From Acidobacteriota bacterium (GTDB lineage: Bacteria; Acidobacteriota; Terriglobia; Bryobacterales; Bryobacteraceae): DNA of 64,000 nucleotides. The notes under the pieces are model-generated. The model was not told where the DNA came from and did no database searches. It was given only the letters and a program-made list of their open reading frames with translations. Positions 54,926 through 64,000 of the stretch are shown piece by piece. Made by a program: the position numbers and the translations under genes. The DNA lies in assembly GCA_017304135.1 (NCBI GenBank), contig JAFLBB010000017.1, positions 17,163-81,162 on the forward strand. Direction: 5' to 3'. Within the stretch, counting starts at the first letter, position 1; each line of letters opens with the position of its first letter.

Positions 54926-57634
54926 ATGCCGCTGCTACGTGTCTTGGCGATTTTGTTTTGGGCCCTCTCCCTTGCGGCCGCCCTCCGCCTCGAAGTCCGC
55001 GACCCCTCGGGCGCTCCCGTCGACGCCAGGCTCACCCTGCGGCATCTCGACTCCGGCCGTCTGACGCAGGCGCAAAGCGGGCCGCAGGGCGTCTACGACA
55101 ACCCCGGTCTGCCCGCCGGGCGCTACCGCCTGGTCGTGTCGCGAGAGGGCTTCGCCACGCACGCCGCCTCGCTCGAGGTCCCCGCGCAGGGCGCCCTGGA
55201 GCGCACCATCACGCTCACCCTCGGCGCTCCCTCCTATTCGCTCGACGTCGTCTCCCCCACCCCACTGGAAGGGCTCGGCCTCGTCCCGGCAGAACTCCCG
55301 GTTCCCGTGCAGACGGCGACCGCGCTCGACCTCCGCGACTCCGGCGCTCTCGACCTTGTCGACTTCCTTAACCGCCGCATGAGCGGCGTCTACCTCAACG
55401 AGATGCAGGCCAACCCGCTCCAGCCCGACCTCAACTACCGCGGCTACACCGCCTCGCCGCTGCTGGGTACACCGCAGGGCGTGTCCATTTTCTTCGACGG
55501 CGTGCGCATGAACCAGCCGTTCGGTGAGGTCGTCTCCTGGGACCTCATCCCCCGCGCCGCCATCGCCGAGGCCACTCTGTTGCCCGGCTCCAATCCGCTG
55601 TTCGGACTCAACACGCTCGGCGGCGCCGTCTCCTTGCGCGCCAAGGATGGCCGCAGCCATCCGGGGACCTCTCTTCAACTCAGCGGCGGCAGCTTCGGCC
55701 GCAAGATGGCCGACCTCGAACACGGCGGCTCGCACGCCGGCGGCTTCCACTGGCATGGCGCCTCGACCATGCTCTTCGAAGATGGCTGGCGCGAATCGTC
55801 ACCCTCGGCCCTGCGCCAGTTCTCCGGCAAACTCGGCTGGCAGCGCGACCGCACAGCCCTCGGCGTGACGCTCTCCTACGCCAACAACGGCCTCATCGGC
55901 AATGGCCTGCAGGAGTTCCGCCTGCTGGAGCGCGACCGCTCGAGCGTCTACACCAAACCTGACATGACCGCCAACCGCTCGCCCTTCCTCGCCTGGTCAG
56001 CCCGCCGCGAACTGACGCCGCATGTCGCCTTCTCCGGCCTCGCTTACTTCCGCTACATCCGCACGCGCACGCTGAACGGCGACATCAACGAGGAGTCGCT
56101 CGACCAGTCCGTCTACCAGCCCAACGCCGCCGAACGCGCCGCGCTCACCGCCGCCGGCTACAGCGGCTTCCCTCTCTCCGGTGAGACTGCCGCCAACACG
56201 CCCTTCCCCCGCTGGCGCTGCATCGCCAACGTCCTGCTCGGCGACGAGCCGTCGGAGAAGTGCAACGGCCTGCTCAACCGCTCCTCCACCCATCAGCGCA
56301 ACTACGGCGCCTCCGGCCAGTTCACTTGGAATGCCCAGCGCGGAGGCCTCCGCCACCAACTCACCGCCGGCGCCGCCTACGACGGCAGCAGCGCCGGCTT
56401 CTCGCAAGCAAGCGAACTCGGCTACATCAACCCGGACCGCTCCATCACCGGCCTGGCCGCTTTCGGCGATGGCGTCACCGGAGGCGAAGCCGATGGCGAA
56501 CCCTACGATACGCGGGTCGAACTGGGCAGCCGCACCCACAACGCCAGCCTCTTTGCCACCGATACGTTCACCGCCTCGCGCGCCGCCGTGACCCTCTCCG
56601 GCCGCTTCAACCGCACCATCATCGACAACCGTGACCAACTGATCCCCACGCCCGGCACAGGCTCGCTCACCGGCCGCCACACGTTTCAACGCTTCAATCC
56701 CGCCGCCGGGCTCACCTTCCGCGCGCACAGCCTCGTCAGCACCTACGCCTCCTACTCCGAGGGTTCGCGTGCCCCGTCGTCGATTGAGTTGGGCTGCGCC
56801 GACCCCGAGTCGCCCTGCAAGCTCCCCAACTCGATGGCCGGCGACCCGCCGCTGCGCCAGGTGGTGACGCGCACCCTTGAGGCCGGGGCGCGCTCCTCCA
56901 GCGAGGATCGCCTGCGCTGGTCGGCCGGCTACTTCTTCGCCGTCAACCGCGACGATATCCTCTTTGTCGCCTCCGAGCAGACCGGTTTCGGCTACTTCAA
57001 GAACTTCGGCCGCACACGCCGCCAGGGCCTTGAACTCGATGCCAGCTTCCGCTGGGGCCGCCTGCTGGCCGGCGGCGGGTACACCCTGCTCGACGCCACC
57101 TTCCGTAGCGCCGAGTTGGTGAACGGAGCGGGCAACAGCACCAACGAGGAGGCCGAGGACGGCATTCCCGGCCAGGAGGCGCCCATCGAAATCGAACCCG
57201 GCAACCGCATTCCCCTCACTCCTCGCCACCTGGTGAAGCTTTACGCCGACGTCGCCGCCACCTCGCGGCTGCTGATCCATGCAGGAGTCGTCGGCGTTTC
57301 TCAGTCCTTTGCCCGAGGAAATGAAAACAATCTTCATGAACCCGACGGGCGCTACTATGTTGGCCCCGGCACCGCCCCGGGCTATGCCGTGGTCAATCTC
57401 GGAGCCCGCTACCGGCTCTCCACCCGCCTGCAATTGTTTTTTCAAATCAACAACTTGTTCGACCGCCAGTATGTGACAGCGGCCCAACTGGGCCCCACCG
57501 GATTCACGGCGGAAGGCGCATTTGTGGCCCGCCCTTTCCCAGCCATAGCGGGAGAATTTCCCGTTTTACAGTCCACTTTCTTTGCAAACGGAGCGCCGAG
57601 AGCAGGTTGGCTAGGGCTTCGCCTCAGTTTCTGA
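54926..57634 (+). CDS. TonB-dependent receptor with carboxypeptidase-like domain
   Basis: A 902-residue outer-membrane receptor. The ATG at 54926 gives a signal peptide ([17 protein letters not shown]). A carboxypeptidase-regulatory fold spans about 21-105 ([29 protein letters not shown]), a plug about 120-235 ([38 protein letters not shown]) and then the barrel, with the final LGLRLSF. LNYRGY-type plug features are like those of metal-complex or siderophore receptors. The ligand is unknown. The gene is divergent from the ECF sigma gene, with a 52-base gap. Confidence 0.86.
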   Translation: MPLLRVLAILFWALSLAAALRLEVRDPSGAPVDARLTLRHLDSGRLTQAQSGPQGVYDNPGLPAGRYRLVVSREGFATHAASLEVPAQGALERTITLTLGAPSYSLDVVSPTPLEGLGLVPAELPVPVQTATALDLRDSGALDLVDFLNRRMSGVYLNEMQANPLQPDLNYRGYTASPLLGTPQGVSIFFDGVRMNQPFGEVVSWDLIPRAAIAEATLLPGSNPLFGLNTLGGAVSLRAKDGRSHPGTSLQLSGGSFGRKMADLEHGGSHAGGFHWHGASTMLFEDGWRESSPSALRQFSGKLGWQRDRTALGVTLSYANNGLIGNGLQEFRLLERDRSSVYTKPDMTANRSPFLAWSARRELTPHVAFSGLAYFRYIRTRTLNGDINEESLDQSVYQPNAAERAALTAAGYSGFPLSGETAANTPFPRWRCIANVLLGDEPSEKCNGLLNRSSTHQRNYGASGQFTWNAQRGGLRHQLTAGAAYDGSSAGFSQASELGYINPDRSITGLAAFGDGVTGGEADGEPYDTRVELGSRTHNASLFATDTFTASRAAVTLSGRFNRTIIDNRDQLIPTPGTGSLTGRHTFQRFNPAAGLTFRAHSLVSTYASYSEGSRAPSSIELGCADPESPCKLPNSMAGDPPLRQVVTRTLEAGARSSSEDRLRWSAGYFFAVNRDDILFVASEQTGFGYFKNFGRTRRQGLELDASFRWGRLLAGGGYTLLDATFRSAELVNGAGNSTNEEAEDGIPGQEAPIEIEPGNRIPLTPRHLVKLYADVAATSRLLIHAGVVGVSQSFARGNENNLHEPDGRYYVGPGTAPGYAVVNLGARYRLSTRLQLFFQINNLFDRQYVTAAQLGPTGFTAEGAFVARPFPAIAGEFPVLQSTFFANGAPRAGWLGLRLSF

Positions 57635-57724
57635 CCGAGTACTGTCGCGAAAAACCCCTACCTCACTCCTGACGCCTACATCTGTACCACGGGCCAGCCG
57701 ATGATCCATGCAGAGGGAATTGAT

Positions 57725-57985
57725 ATGAGTCCAGCGACACCCATTGCGGCGCACTTGGGCGCAAGCCTGCCACCGCCTGGTCAGGCCGAAACCGGCTCAG
57801 CGACGGTCTCGCGCCAGCAACTGCCGCCACGCGTGAAAGGCCGCGTGAAGTGCCCGTGTTGCAAGTCTCCGAGAATCCGCTATTCGGCCTCCATCGGCGT
57901 TCTGGATGGGTTGATTGGCCTGCTCGGGATGCGCGCCCTGCGCTGCCACAGCTGCTACGCCAAGTTCCATAAGTTCTGGGCCTAA
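57725..57985 (+). CDS. small zinc-ribbon-like protein
   Basis: An 86-residue protein. The ATG at 57725 follows AGAGGGA at a proper distance. Two cysteine pairs, CPCC and CHSC (about residues 46-77), flank RIRYSASIGVLDGLIGLLGMRALR, which suggests a zinc ribbon interrupted by a short hydrophobic hairpin. The N-terminal third is low in complexity. Function unknown; it precedes the second ECF module by 55 bases. Confidence 0.65.
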   Translation: MSPATPIAAHLGASLPPPGQAETGSATVSRQQLPPRVKGRVKCPCCKSPRIRYSASIGVLDGLIGLLGMRALRCHSCYAKFHKFWA

Positions 57986-58040
57986 GTCAAAAAGCGCCAC
58001 TTTTCCGCCAACTCTCCCCGCCACCCATCCGTAACAATGG

Positions 58041-58646
58041 GTGGGAACGGGAATGAACGGCACGCCGGCAGACATCGACCTCGGGCTCAGGCAAGCCCAA
58101 TCAGGCAGCCGCGCCGCGTTCGCCCAGATCATTGAAGCGCACCAGTCAATGGTGTTCTCGCTTCTGCTCCACATTTTGGGGGAAGCCGCCGTGGCCGAGG
58201 AGATCGCCCAGGACGTCTTCCTGGAACTCCACCGCAACCTCTCGTCCATCGAATCGCCGTCGCACCTGACGCGCTGGCTGCGCACGGTGGCCGGCCGCAG
58301 GGCCATCGACGAGGTCCGGCGCCGCAAGTTCCGTTCGCCTCATGGTTTGGATGAGCTGCCCGAACCGAGGGTCGAGTACGACCAGGGCGACATCCTGCTC
58401 ACCCAACGCCTCAGCCGGCTGCTCGCCCGGCTGCCGGCCAAACACCGCGCCATCGTCGTGATGCGCTATCAGGAAGACCTCGACCCGACCGACATCGCCC
58501 GGCATCTGGAGATGCCCGTGGCCACTGTGAAAAGCACCCTCCACCGGGCCTTGGGGATGCTGCGCCGCGCCTTGGAACGCAGCGGCGTCCGCGAACCGGC
58601 GCCGGTGAAGGCCATGCCGACTTTGCTCAATAGGGAAGCCGTATGA
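58041..58646 (+). CDS. ECF sigma factor (second module)
   Basis: A 201-residue sigma70-family protein with region 2 (AFAQIIEAHQSMVFSLLLHIL, EEIAQDVFLELHRNL, LTRWLRTVAGRRAIDEVRR) and region 4 (LPAKHRAIVVMRYQEDLDP, HLEMPVATVKSTLHRALGML). GTG 58041 or ATG 58053 could be the start; AACAAT just upstream may be a -10. The four-gene string that follows is coupled by overlaps, forming a sigma/anti-sigma/DUF4252 operon. Confidence 0.84.
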   Translation: MGTGMNGTPADIDLGLRQAQSGSRAAFAQIIEAHQSMVFSLLLHILGEAAVAEEIAQDVFLELHRNLSSIESPSHLTRWLRTVAGRRAIDEVRRRKFRSPHGLDELPEPRVEYDQGDILLTQRLSRLLARLPAKHRAIVVMRYQEDLDPTDIARHLEMPVATVKSTLHRALGMLRRALERSGVREPAPVKAMPTLLNREAV

Positions 58647-58972
58647 ACCACGAAATCGAACAAGCGCTGCAGGACGCGCTGAAGCGCAAACAGCCATCGC
58701 CGGACTTTGCCGCGCGCGTCATGGCCCGCTTGCCGGAGACCGCTCCGGCGCGAGGGACCGTGATCGCCATGCCCGCGCGCCGCCCGTGGCTGGCCATCGC
58801 CATTGCCGCCACGCTCGCCATTGGCTCATTCGCCGGCCTGCGCTACCAGCAGTATCGCCAGGGCCAGGAAGCCAAACGCCAGCTCATTCTCGCGCTTCAG
58901 ATCACGAGCGAGAAGCTGACCTTGGCCCAGCACAAAGTTGTGGGGATCAGTGAGAGGAGAATCGACCAATGA
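58643..58972 (+). CDS. putative membrane anti-sigma factor
   Basis: A 109-residue single-pass protein. A short cytoplasmic N-terminus (QALQDALKRKQPSPDFAARV) without zinc ligands is followed by a membrane helix (about 48-66, WLAIAIAATLAIGSFAGL) and a helical outer tail (ITSEKLTLAQHKVVGI). It overlaps the sigma gene by four bases (ATGA). The role is inferred from position and topology. Confidence 0.65.
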   Translation: MNHEIEQALQDALKRKQPSPDFAARVMARLPETAPARGTVIAMPARRPWLAIAIAATLAIGSFAGLRYQQYRQGQEAKRQLILALQITSEKLTLAQHKVVGISERRIDQ

Positions 58973-59553
58973 AACGCACATTGGGAATCATCATCGCAAT
59001 GGCCGTCAGCGCCGCCAGCGGGCTAGCGCAAGGCGTGGACTTCGATTGGTCCAAGCTCGCGCCGAAGGCCGTCGAGACCGTCGAAGTGAACCTGGACCGG
59101 AACATGCTCGAGCTCGCCTCGAAGTTCATGAGCGGCAAGAGCGGCAACTCGGACGAGGCCGCCATCAAGGACCTGCTGCAGAACCTGAAGGGCGTCTACG
59201 TGCGCAGCTTCCGCTTCGCCAATGCAGGCGAATACTCAATCGCCGACGTCGACCGCTTCCGCGCGCAGTTCAACGGCGGCGGATGGAACAAGATCGTCGA
59301 CGTGCGCAGTTCCAAGGCGGGCGGCGAGAACACGGGCGTCTATCTGAAGGCCGCCGGCGATGAGGTGCAAGGCATCGTCGTCATCGCCGCCGAAGCCAGG
59401 GAACTCACCGTCGTCAACATCCAAGGCAACATCCGGCCGGACCAGATCCAGAAGCTGAGCGGCAAGCTCGGCATTCCCGATATCTCGATCTCGGACGAAG
59501 CCAAGAAGCAGATCCGGCAGCGCTCGACGAAGAAGAACGACGACGAGGAGTAG
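58969..59553 (+). CDS. DUF4252 secreted protein
   Basis: A 194-residue exported protein with a signal peptide (IIIAMAVSAASGLAQ). The DUF4252 core runs about 40-180: VEVNLDRNMLELASKFM, LLQNLKGVYVRSFRFANAGEY, NKIVDVRSSK and LTVVNIQGNIRPDQIQKL. The C-terminus is charged (KKNDDEE). DUF4252 proteins are often encoded with ECF sigma genes; their function is not known. It overlaps the anti-sigma gene by four bases. Confidence 0.8.
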   Translation: MKRTLGIIIAMAVSAASGLAQGVDFDWSKLAPKAVETVEVNLDRNMLELASKFMSGKSGNSDEAAIKDLLQNLKGVYVRSFRFANAGEYSIADVDRFRAQFNGGGWNKIVDVRSSKAGGENTGVYLKAAGDEVQGIVVIAAEARELTVVNIQGNIRPDQIQKLSGKLGIPDISISDEAKKQIRQRSTKKNDDEE

Positions 59554-59555
59554 CC

Positions 59556-60047
59556 ATGAAACCAATCCTGCTTGCCGCGCTGCTTGCCTCCACGCTGCTT
59601 GCTTCGCCCGCCCGCGCCGCCGAACGCTGGTTCGCCGACGCCGTGCATGAGCTGGAAACCACGATGGGCGCCGAGCGGTTGCGGATCCCGCTGTGGGGAC
59701 TCATCCGCTTTGTCGGCGGCATCGCCACGCGTCCCGTAGGGGCGGCTGACTGGGACGTGGCCATCTTCGAGCGCGTCCGCAATCCGAAGCTCGACCGCCC
59801 GTTTGCCTGGCAAGGGTTGGGCCCGGAATGGAAGCCGATGGTGCGCGTTCACGCGCCGGGCCGTGAGAGCGTGGCCATCTATGTGAAGCAGGAAGGCAGT
59901 TGGTATCGCGTCCTGGTGGCCACCGTGGAGCGGCACGAAGCCGTCGTCGTGAAGTTCTCCATGAAGCCTGACCGGCTGGCGATGTGGGTGAACACGGTGC
60001 GTGACTGGACCGACGATGAGGATCGCAACCACGGCCCGGCGGATTGA
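59556..60047 (+). CDS. secreted protein of the ECF operon, unknown
   Basis: A 163-residue exported protein (signal LLAALLASTLLASPARA). No family was recognised. A mixed beta region (ADWDVAIFERV, RVHAPGRESVAIYVKQEGSWYRVLVATVERHEAVVVKF) suggests a DUF4252-like or other small sensory fold. It starts two bases after the DUF4252 stop and ends the operon; a hairpin at 60070-60092 follows. Confidence 0.65.
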   Translation: MKPILLAALLASTLLASPARAAERWFADAVHELETTMGAERLRIPLWGLIRFVGGIATRPVGAADWDVAIFERVRNPKLDRPFAWQGLGPEWKPMVRVHAPGRESVAIYVKQEGSWYRVLVATVERHEAVVVKFSMKPDRLAMWVNTVRDWTDDEDRNHGPAD

Positions 60048-60069
60048 GCCCGGCGCCGAAATGCACAAT

Positions 60070-60092
60070 GGGCGCGGTGATGAGCCGCGCCC
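60070..60092. terminator. 8-bp GC hairpin between convergent genes
   Basis: GGGCGCGG (60070-60077) and CCGCGCCC (60085-60092) enclose a 7-base loop, between the ECF operon end (60047) and the CotH gene end (60110). A weak T-rich stretch follows on the plus strand. It probably serves as a terminator for one or both units. Confidence 0.5.
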
Positions 60093-60109
60093 TTCGTGTT
60101 TGTAGCGGA

Positions 60110-63046
60110 CTACTCGATGGACACGCGCACGGTGTTTGTACGGTTGCCATCCACGGTGACGATCACGGCCACATCGCCCCTGCCCACCAGCGTACGCGGC
60201 AGGGGGCCGGCGTTGATCTGGTCAAGCCCCGGGTATTCGCTTTGCGCCGCGGCAAAGGTGACGGGCACCGCTTCACCGCCTACGGTCATCGTCACGTTCG
60301 AGAGGTTGGCCACGTTGCGGACGCCGGTGGCATAGAGCGTGAGATAGACGCCGTCGGTGGTTGCGCCGAGTGAGAGCGGAACGGCAACGATGCTCTGCGT
60401 GGCCGAGTCGTAGCGGAAGGCCGTGAGCGGCGTCTGTGTGCCCGTGTTGCTCACGCGCACGGCGCTGAGCAGGCCCACGCCCTGGCCGGTGGCCGCGGCG
60501 GAGAACAACCCGCCGGCCGTCTTCGCAATTAGGATGTCGCCGCTGACCGCGCTTGCGCCGCTGCGCTGGATGCTCACGCGTGCCACGCCAGCCGCCGTGC
60601 CTGCCGGAATCTCGAAATTAATCTGGCTAGGCGCGACAAAGAACAGGCCAGCGGTGCGCGCCGTGCCCGCGCTGTCGGTGACGCTCACCGTGACGCCGCC
60701 CAGCGTGGTGGGCAGCGTGGTGCTGGTGGCCGCGGTGGTCGAACCAGCCAGAGAAGATCCGAAGATCGCCGCGATAGAGCCAGGACCCACGGGCGCCAGT
60801 TGGTAGCCCGCGCCGTTGGCGATCCAGTTGGCCAGCGCGCTGGCGTTGGCCGCGCCGGGCGTTGGTTTGGCGAACAAGCTCCAGGTTTGCACGCCGTCGG
60901 TGGTGCGGCCCACGGCCACGTCGGTGCGCTGCGGTCCGAAGCTGTAGGTGTCGATCAGCGTCGTGCCGTCGGAGGCGTAGATGCTGATCGACTCGCCGTC
61001 CTTGCTCAACGACCAGCTGGCATGCCGCGCGCCCTGCGCCGGTTCGCCGTCGGCCATGAACACCAGATAGCCCTTGGCCGGGATCGTGACGCCGCTTGGC
61101 ACCTGCCACTTGGTGTTGTTTGTCAGGCTATCGGTGATGTACATGCCGCTCATGTCAACGGCCGCCGTGCCGGGGTTGTAGACCTCAAACCAGTCTTCGT
61201 AGGCGCCGCTCTCGTCCGGATCGGCGAACGCGCCATCGTTGTCGGCCATGATTTCGTTGATCAGCAACTGGCCCGTGCCCGCCCCCGTGCCGCCCGTGGC
61301 GACGGCCTTGATCGTATTCGCCGCTCCGGGAGTGAGCGTGGAGGTGAGGCTCCAGTTCGACCCGATCATGCCCACGCGGGCATACGATTGCCCGCCGCTC
61401 ATGGCCGCGTACGTCACGCTGTCAATCGGCGTACTGGCGCTGACCGAAGTGGCATATAGCGCCAGTTTGCCCGCCGCGGCCGGTTTGAAGCTGGCGTGCG
61501 TGGCGCCTTCGCTGGTTTCGCCGTCGAGCCAGATCACGAGATGCTCGCCATCGGCCAGCGTGCGTGCGGGCAGGGCCCACTTGGTGGGGTTCGCCGCGTC
61601 GTCTGAAAGGTACATGCCGGAGGTGGAAACCGCGCCGGGGCCGAGGTTGTGAACCTCCACCCAGGCGTCGGCGTCGCCTGCCTCATCGCGCTGCGCGCCG
61701 CTGTTCACGGTGACCAGTTCGTTCAGCCGCACATCGGCCGGCGATGCCATGGCCTGCAGCAACGGCTTCAAGTAGACCGCGCGCTCGCGCACAAACTGCG
61801 TGATGCCGTAGGTGGTGAAGTTGTTGGCCGTCACCTGGTTGGTGAGCGCCGTTTCAAACTGCGCCATCGTGTAGGCTTTGTTCGGGTCGGCCGCGTAGTC
61901 GGTGCGGATCAGGTTGGCCAACGTCGTCGAGCGCGCGGCGAAAGAAGCCTCGTCGAACCCCTCGCGCAGGTACTTCGCCAGCATCTGCACATAGGCGCGC
62001 TTGTAGGCATCCACCGCCCACAGCTTGGTCAGCAACGGCCGCGCCGTGCCGCCCGCGCCGCCGCCGCCGGGGCCTCCCGTTCCGGCGGTGGGCAGGTAGA
62101 ACATGTCCATCTGAAACGGATTGGTGAGACGCGGCGTGCCGTCGCCCGTGCTGCCGAAGGTCTCGTTCAGATCCCAGTGGATATGCACAAAGCGCTTGTC
62201 GCTGGAACGCTGGTAGAGGAAATACTCCGAGGCCGTGCCGACATACGACTCCAGGTTCGTGAACAGCGTGTTCAGCGCCATGGCGTGCAGCACGCTCTCC
62301 ACATCCATCACCGGATCGAGCTTCGCCGGCAACTCCTCCGTCGCCGTGTTGTTGAGGATGTCGAGCATCGAGATGAGGCCGGAATAGTCGTTGGCCTCTT
62401 CGTTGGTCTTCAACTCGTAGGCGCGCGTGTACGATGCCGCCGAACCGCCCAGATAGGCCATCGTGGCCGCCGCCGACTCGCCCGCCTCGTAGAGATTGCC
62501 GTCCTCGTTGTCGCCGAAGCGCGACTGCATCATCGTCTTATCCGGCTGCTCCACGGCCTGATACAGCCCATAATAAGCGCCGTTGACATAGAGCCGCACA
62601 TAGGTTGACCGCATGGCCGCGATGTACTTGCCGGCGAATTCGTGGAACAGCTTCTCGTGCATGAAGTCCGGCTGCAGGTCGCCGTTGTGCAGGTTTAGTT
62701 TCTTCAGTCCGTAGAATGTGGCGTTGTCGTCGTACTCGTTGAAGTCGATCTTGAAGGGCTTTTTCACACCGTTGCGGTTGAACGAAGAGTTGCCCTTGAA
62801 GCGAATCCCAATCCGTGGAATCGACACGCCGGCCGACTCGAACGCAGCGGCGAAGTAGGGGTCGTTGGCATCGCTGCGGTGCGAATTGAACAGGGTGGTG
62901 TACCAGTTCGAATCGGCGAACGTGATGCGAACTTCCTTGATTGTGGTGTCGTCGAAGAAGGCGGAAGCCTGATCCGCCCGCAGGCCCGCGCTGCCCAATA
63001 CAGCAAGCGTAGCCGCCAATGCCAGGCGCTGAAACGAGGTAGTCAT
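60110..63046 (-). CDS. CotH-like protein with lamin-tail domains and Solibacter C-terminal domain
   Basis: A 978-residue exported protein (signal FQRLALAATLAVLGSAGLRA). A CotH kinase-like domain covers about 30-430 (GIRFKGNSSFNRNGVKKPFKIDF, FGDNEDGNLYEAG, HIHWDLNETFGSTG), with a Gly-rich loop. Two lamin-tail domains follow at about 455-590 and 615-735 (LNELVTVNSG ... WVEVHNLGPGAV; INEIMADNDGAF ... WFEVYNPGTAAV). The C-terminal about 230 residues match the Solibacter-specific C-terminal domain (VGPGSIAAIFGSSLAG, LGGVTVSVTDSAG, FVAPSQINFEIPAGTAAG). It may phosphorylate or decorate surface proteins; that is inference. Confidence 0.85.
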   Translation of the reverse strand: MTTSFQRLALAATLAVLGSAGLRADQASAFFDDTTIKEVRITFADSNWYTTLFNSHRSDANDPYFAAAFESAGVSIPRIGIRFKGNSSFNRNGVKKPFKIDFNEYDDNATFYGLKKLNLHNGDLQPDFMHEKLFHEFAGKYIAAMRSTYVRLYVNGAYYGLYQAVEQPDKTMMQSRFGDNEDGNLYEAGESAAATMAYLGGSAASYTRAYELKTNEEANDYSGLISMLDILNNTATEELPAKLDPVMDVESVLHAMALNTLFTNLESYVGTASEYFLYQRSSDKRFVHIHWDLNETFGSTGDGTPRLTNPFQMDMFYLPTAGTGGPGGGGAGGTARPLLTKLWAVDAYKRAYVQMLAKYLREGFDEASFAARSTTLANLIRTDYAADPNKAYTMAQFETALTNQVTANNFTTYGITQFVRERAVYLKPLLQAMASPADVRLNELVTVNSGAQRDEAGDADAWVEVHNLGPGAVSTSGMYLSDDAANPTKWALPARTLADGEHLVIWLDGETSEGATHASFKPAAAGKLALYATSVSASTPIDSVTYAAMSGGQSYARVGMIGSNWSLTSTLTPGAANTIKAVATGGTGAGTGQLLINEIMADNDGAFADPDESGAYEDWFEVYNPGTAAVDMSGMYITDSLTNNTKWQVPSGVTIPAKGYLVFMADGEPAQGARHASWSLSKDGESISIYASDGTTLIDTYSFGPQRTDVAVGRTTDGVQTWSLFAKPTPGAANASALANWIANGAGYQLAPVGPGSIAAIFGSSLAGSTTAATSTTLPTTLGGVTVSVTDSAGTARTAGLFFVAPSQINFEIPAGTAAGVARVSIQRSGASAVSGDILIAKTAGGLFSAAATGQGVGLLSAVRVSNTGTQTPLTAFRYDSATQSIVAVPLSLGATTDGVYLTLYATGVRNVANLSNVTMTVGGEAVPVTFAAAQSEYPGLDQINAGPLPRTLVGRGDVAVIVTVDGNRTNTVRVSIE

Positions 63047-63125
63047 ATTCTCCCGGACGCAAGCAGCGACGCGGGGTGTACAGAAGGTCAGGAAACCTTT
63101 ACGTTCTTAACTGGCCGCGGCCGTT

Positions 63126-64000
63126 TTACTCGCCGCCGGCGCTCGACTTGACGTACTGTTCCAGATACTTCTGGGAGAGTTTCGGATCAGCCGGCACCCC
63201 CGCTCCGCCGCGATACACCGCCGACAGGTTGCGGGCCGCCAACTTGTGGCCGGCGTCGGCCGCTTTCTGCCACCAGTCGCGCGCCTGTGGCAGATCCTGC
63301 TGCGTGCCCTTGCCGATGGCAAACAGCATGCCTGCCATGGCCTGCGCGGGAACATAGCCTGCCTGGGCCGCTTCCACGGTGAGGCGCAGCGCCTCGGCGG
63401 GCTTCAACTCCATCTCGGCGCCCGTGCCGGGATAGCGGCCGGTGAGATAACCGCCGCCCTGGCAATACGGCACGACGGGCCCCTCTTGGGCGCCTATGCA
63501 GGTCGAATAATCGGCGAAGTAGTCGAGCGCATCGGCTGTGGTCCGCTGCAGCCAGGCATCCCACCCGCCGAGCGGCTCTTTGTTCTCCTTGCGCGTCAGG
63601 TCGCCGTGATACTCGGCGTCGCGGATCGGAGCCAGAACATTGTTCGCCATCGTGCGCAGGCGCTCGTCGGAGTCAGTGAGCAGCTTCACAAGCGCGGTGA
63701 ACAAGGCGGGGTCCTGGCGTCGGCCGTTGATCTGCAGCCGCAGCGCATAGGCGATGCCATCGGCGGCAGTGAGACGGTCATCGGCGTCGATAGCGCGGCC
63801 AGGGACCAGCGCGAGATCGATGAGCGCCTGTTGCGCGGCGGCCGATCGCCAGTTCGCTTGCAGCGCCAACGCCCGCAGTGCCTCACGGCGCACGGCGGCC
63901 GACTTGTCCCTCGCCGCGCGGCCCACCGCAGTCATCGTCTCTTCGTCGAAGATGGCGTCCCGCGCCGTGCGCGCCGCCGCCGCCCGCACCGCGGCATCCG
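63126..64000 (-). CDS. HEAT-repeat/Sel1-repeat protein, 5'-truncated by window edge
   Basis: The 3' part (over 287 codons) of a repeat protein; the frame stays open to the window edge, so the GTG near 63989 is internal. N-terminal alpha-helical HEAT-like repeats (VGRAARDKSAAVRREALRALALQ, DERLRTMANNVLAPI) are followed by Sel1-type repeats (EAAQAGYVPAQAMAGMLFAIG, WWQKAADAGHKLAARNLSAVY) and end near SSAGGE. It is likely a secreted or periplasmic scaffolding protein. It is upstream of the CotH gene on the same strand (79-base gap) and may be co-transcribed. Confidence 0.75.
   Translation of the reverse strand, partial: DAAVRAAAARTARDAIFDEETMTAVGRAARDKSAAVRREALRALALQANWRSAAAQQALIDLALVPGRAIDADDRLTAADGIAYALRLQINGRRQDPALFTALVKLLTDSDERLRTMANNVLAPIRDAEYHGDLTRKENKEPLGGWDAWLQRTTADALDYFADYSTCIGAQEGPVVPYCQGGGYLTGRYPGTGAEMELKPAEALRLTVEAAQAGYVPAQAMAGMLFAIGKGTQQDLPQARDWWQKAADAGHKLAARNLSAVYRGGAGVPADPKLSQKYLEQYVKSSAGGE

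Noticed and set aside
55997..57487. 496-codon minus-strand frame opposite the TonB receptor
   Set aside because: Gly/Ala/Val-rich antisense translation with no motifs; the receptor is well supported.

Overview
The window is high-GC chromosomal DNA from an acidobacterium, most likely of the Solibacteres/Bryobacterales group. The supporting signs are a complete 16S rRNA gene of acidobacterial character, a protein ending in the 'Solibacter C-terminal' type domain (60110-63046), a GWxTD-domain protein, a DUF1592/DUF1552 pair, and several carboxypeptidase-regulatory-domain outer-membrane receptors. The species assignment is inference; no database was searched.

Layout. 1-7.3 kb: 3' part of rpsA, an Mrr-type restriction enzyme, three minus-strand secreted beta-propeller proteins (two of them near-identical tandem copies), tRNA-Lys and a DUF465 protein. 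7.3-21.1 kb: an OB-fold protein with an aminotransferase, a TonB-type receptor, DinB, a flavin amine oxidase overlapping an MsrB lipoprotein, a sugar-acid dehydratase, an HNH nuclease, the DUF1592/DUF1552 pair and an M20 peptidase. 21.2-23.9 kb: a compact cassette of a PAAR-metallopeptidase effector, a lipoprotein and an FHA-DcrB fusion, then a small unknown gene. 24-30.3 kb: amidohydrolase, secreted unknown, beta-barrel protein and GWxTD protein. 30.6-40.4 kb: PDZ-sensor kinase with its NtrC-like regulator, glycosyltransferases, cupin, a triple-repeat secreted protein and a phosphoesterase. 40.4-46.5 kb: one full rRNA operon (16S, tRNA-Ala, tRNA-Ile, 23S, 5S) with recognisable processing stems and a terminator. 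46.5-54 kb: a DUF898/M48 pair, then a minus-strand cluster of cytochrome c, quinoprotein dehydrogenase, beta-propeller and sulfatase. 53.5-60 kb: two ECF-sigma modules around a TonB receptor. 60.1-64 kb: a large CotH/lamin-tail protein and the 3' part of a HEAT/Sel1 protein.

How the parts fit. Most genes encode envelope or secreted functions of a polymer- and organic-acid-degrading soil heterotroph: receptors, haem and quinoprotein oxidation, sulfatase, sugar-acid dehydration and peptidases. Regulation runs through one two-component pair and two ECF modules. Accessory functions are the Mrr and HNH nucleases and the PAAR effector cassette; no type VI or contractile-injection structural genes lie in the window. 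Genes are packed tightly. Four tail-to-tail pairs share interlocked stop codons, and several starts lie only 5-13 bases after a -10-like hexamer, which suggests leaderless or near-leaderless mRNAs.

The most unusual items are the PAAR-M91 cassette, an anti-sigma factor carrying a degenerate HNH-like domain, a quinoprotein with a D-x-D metal-site signature, the repeat-framed start of mrr, and a truncated tRNA-like element in the rRNA leader.
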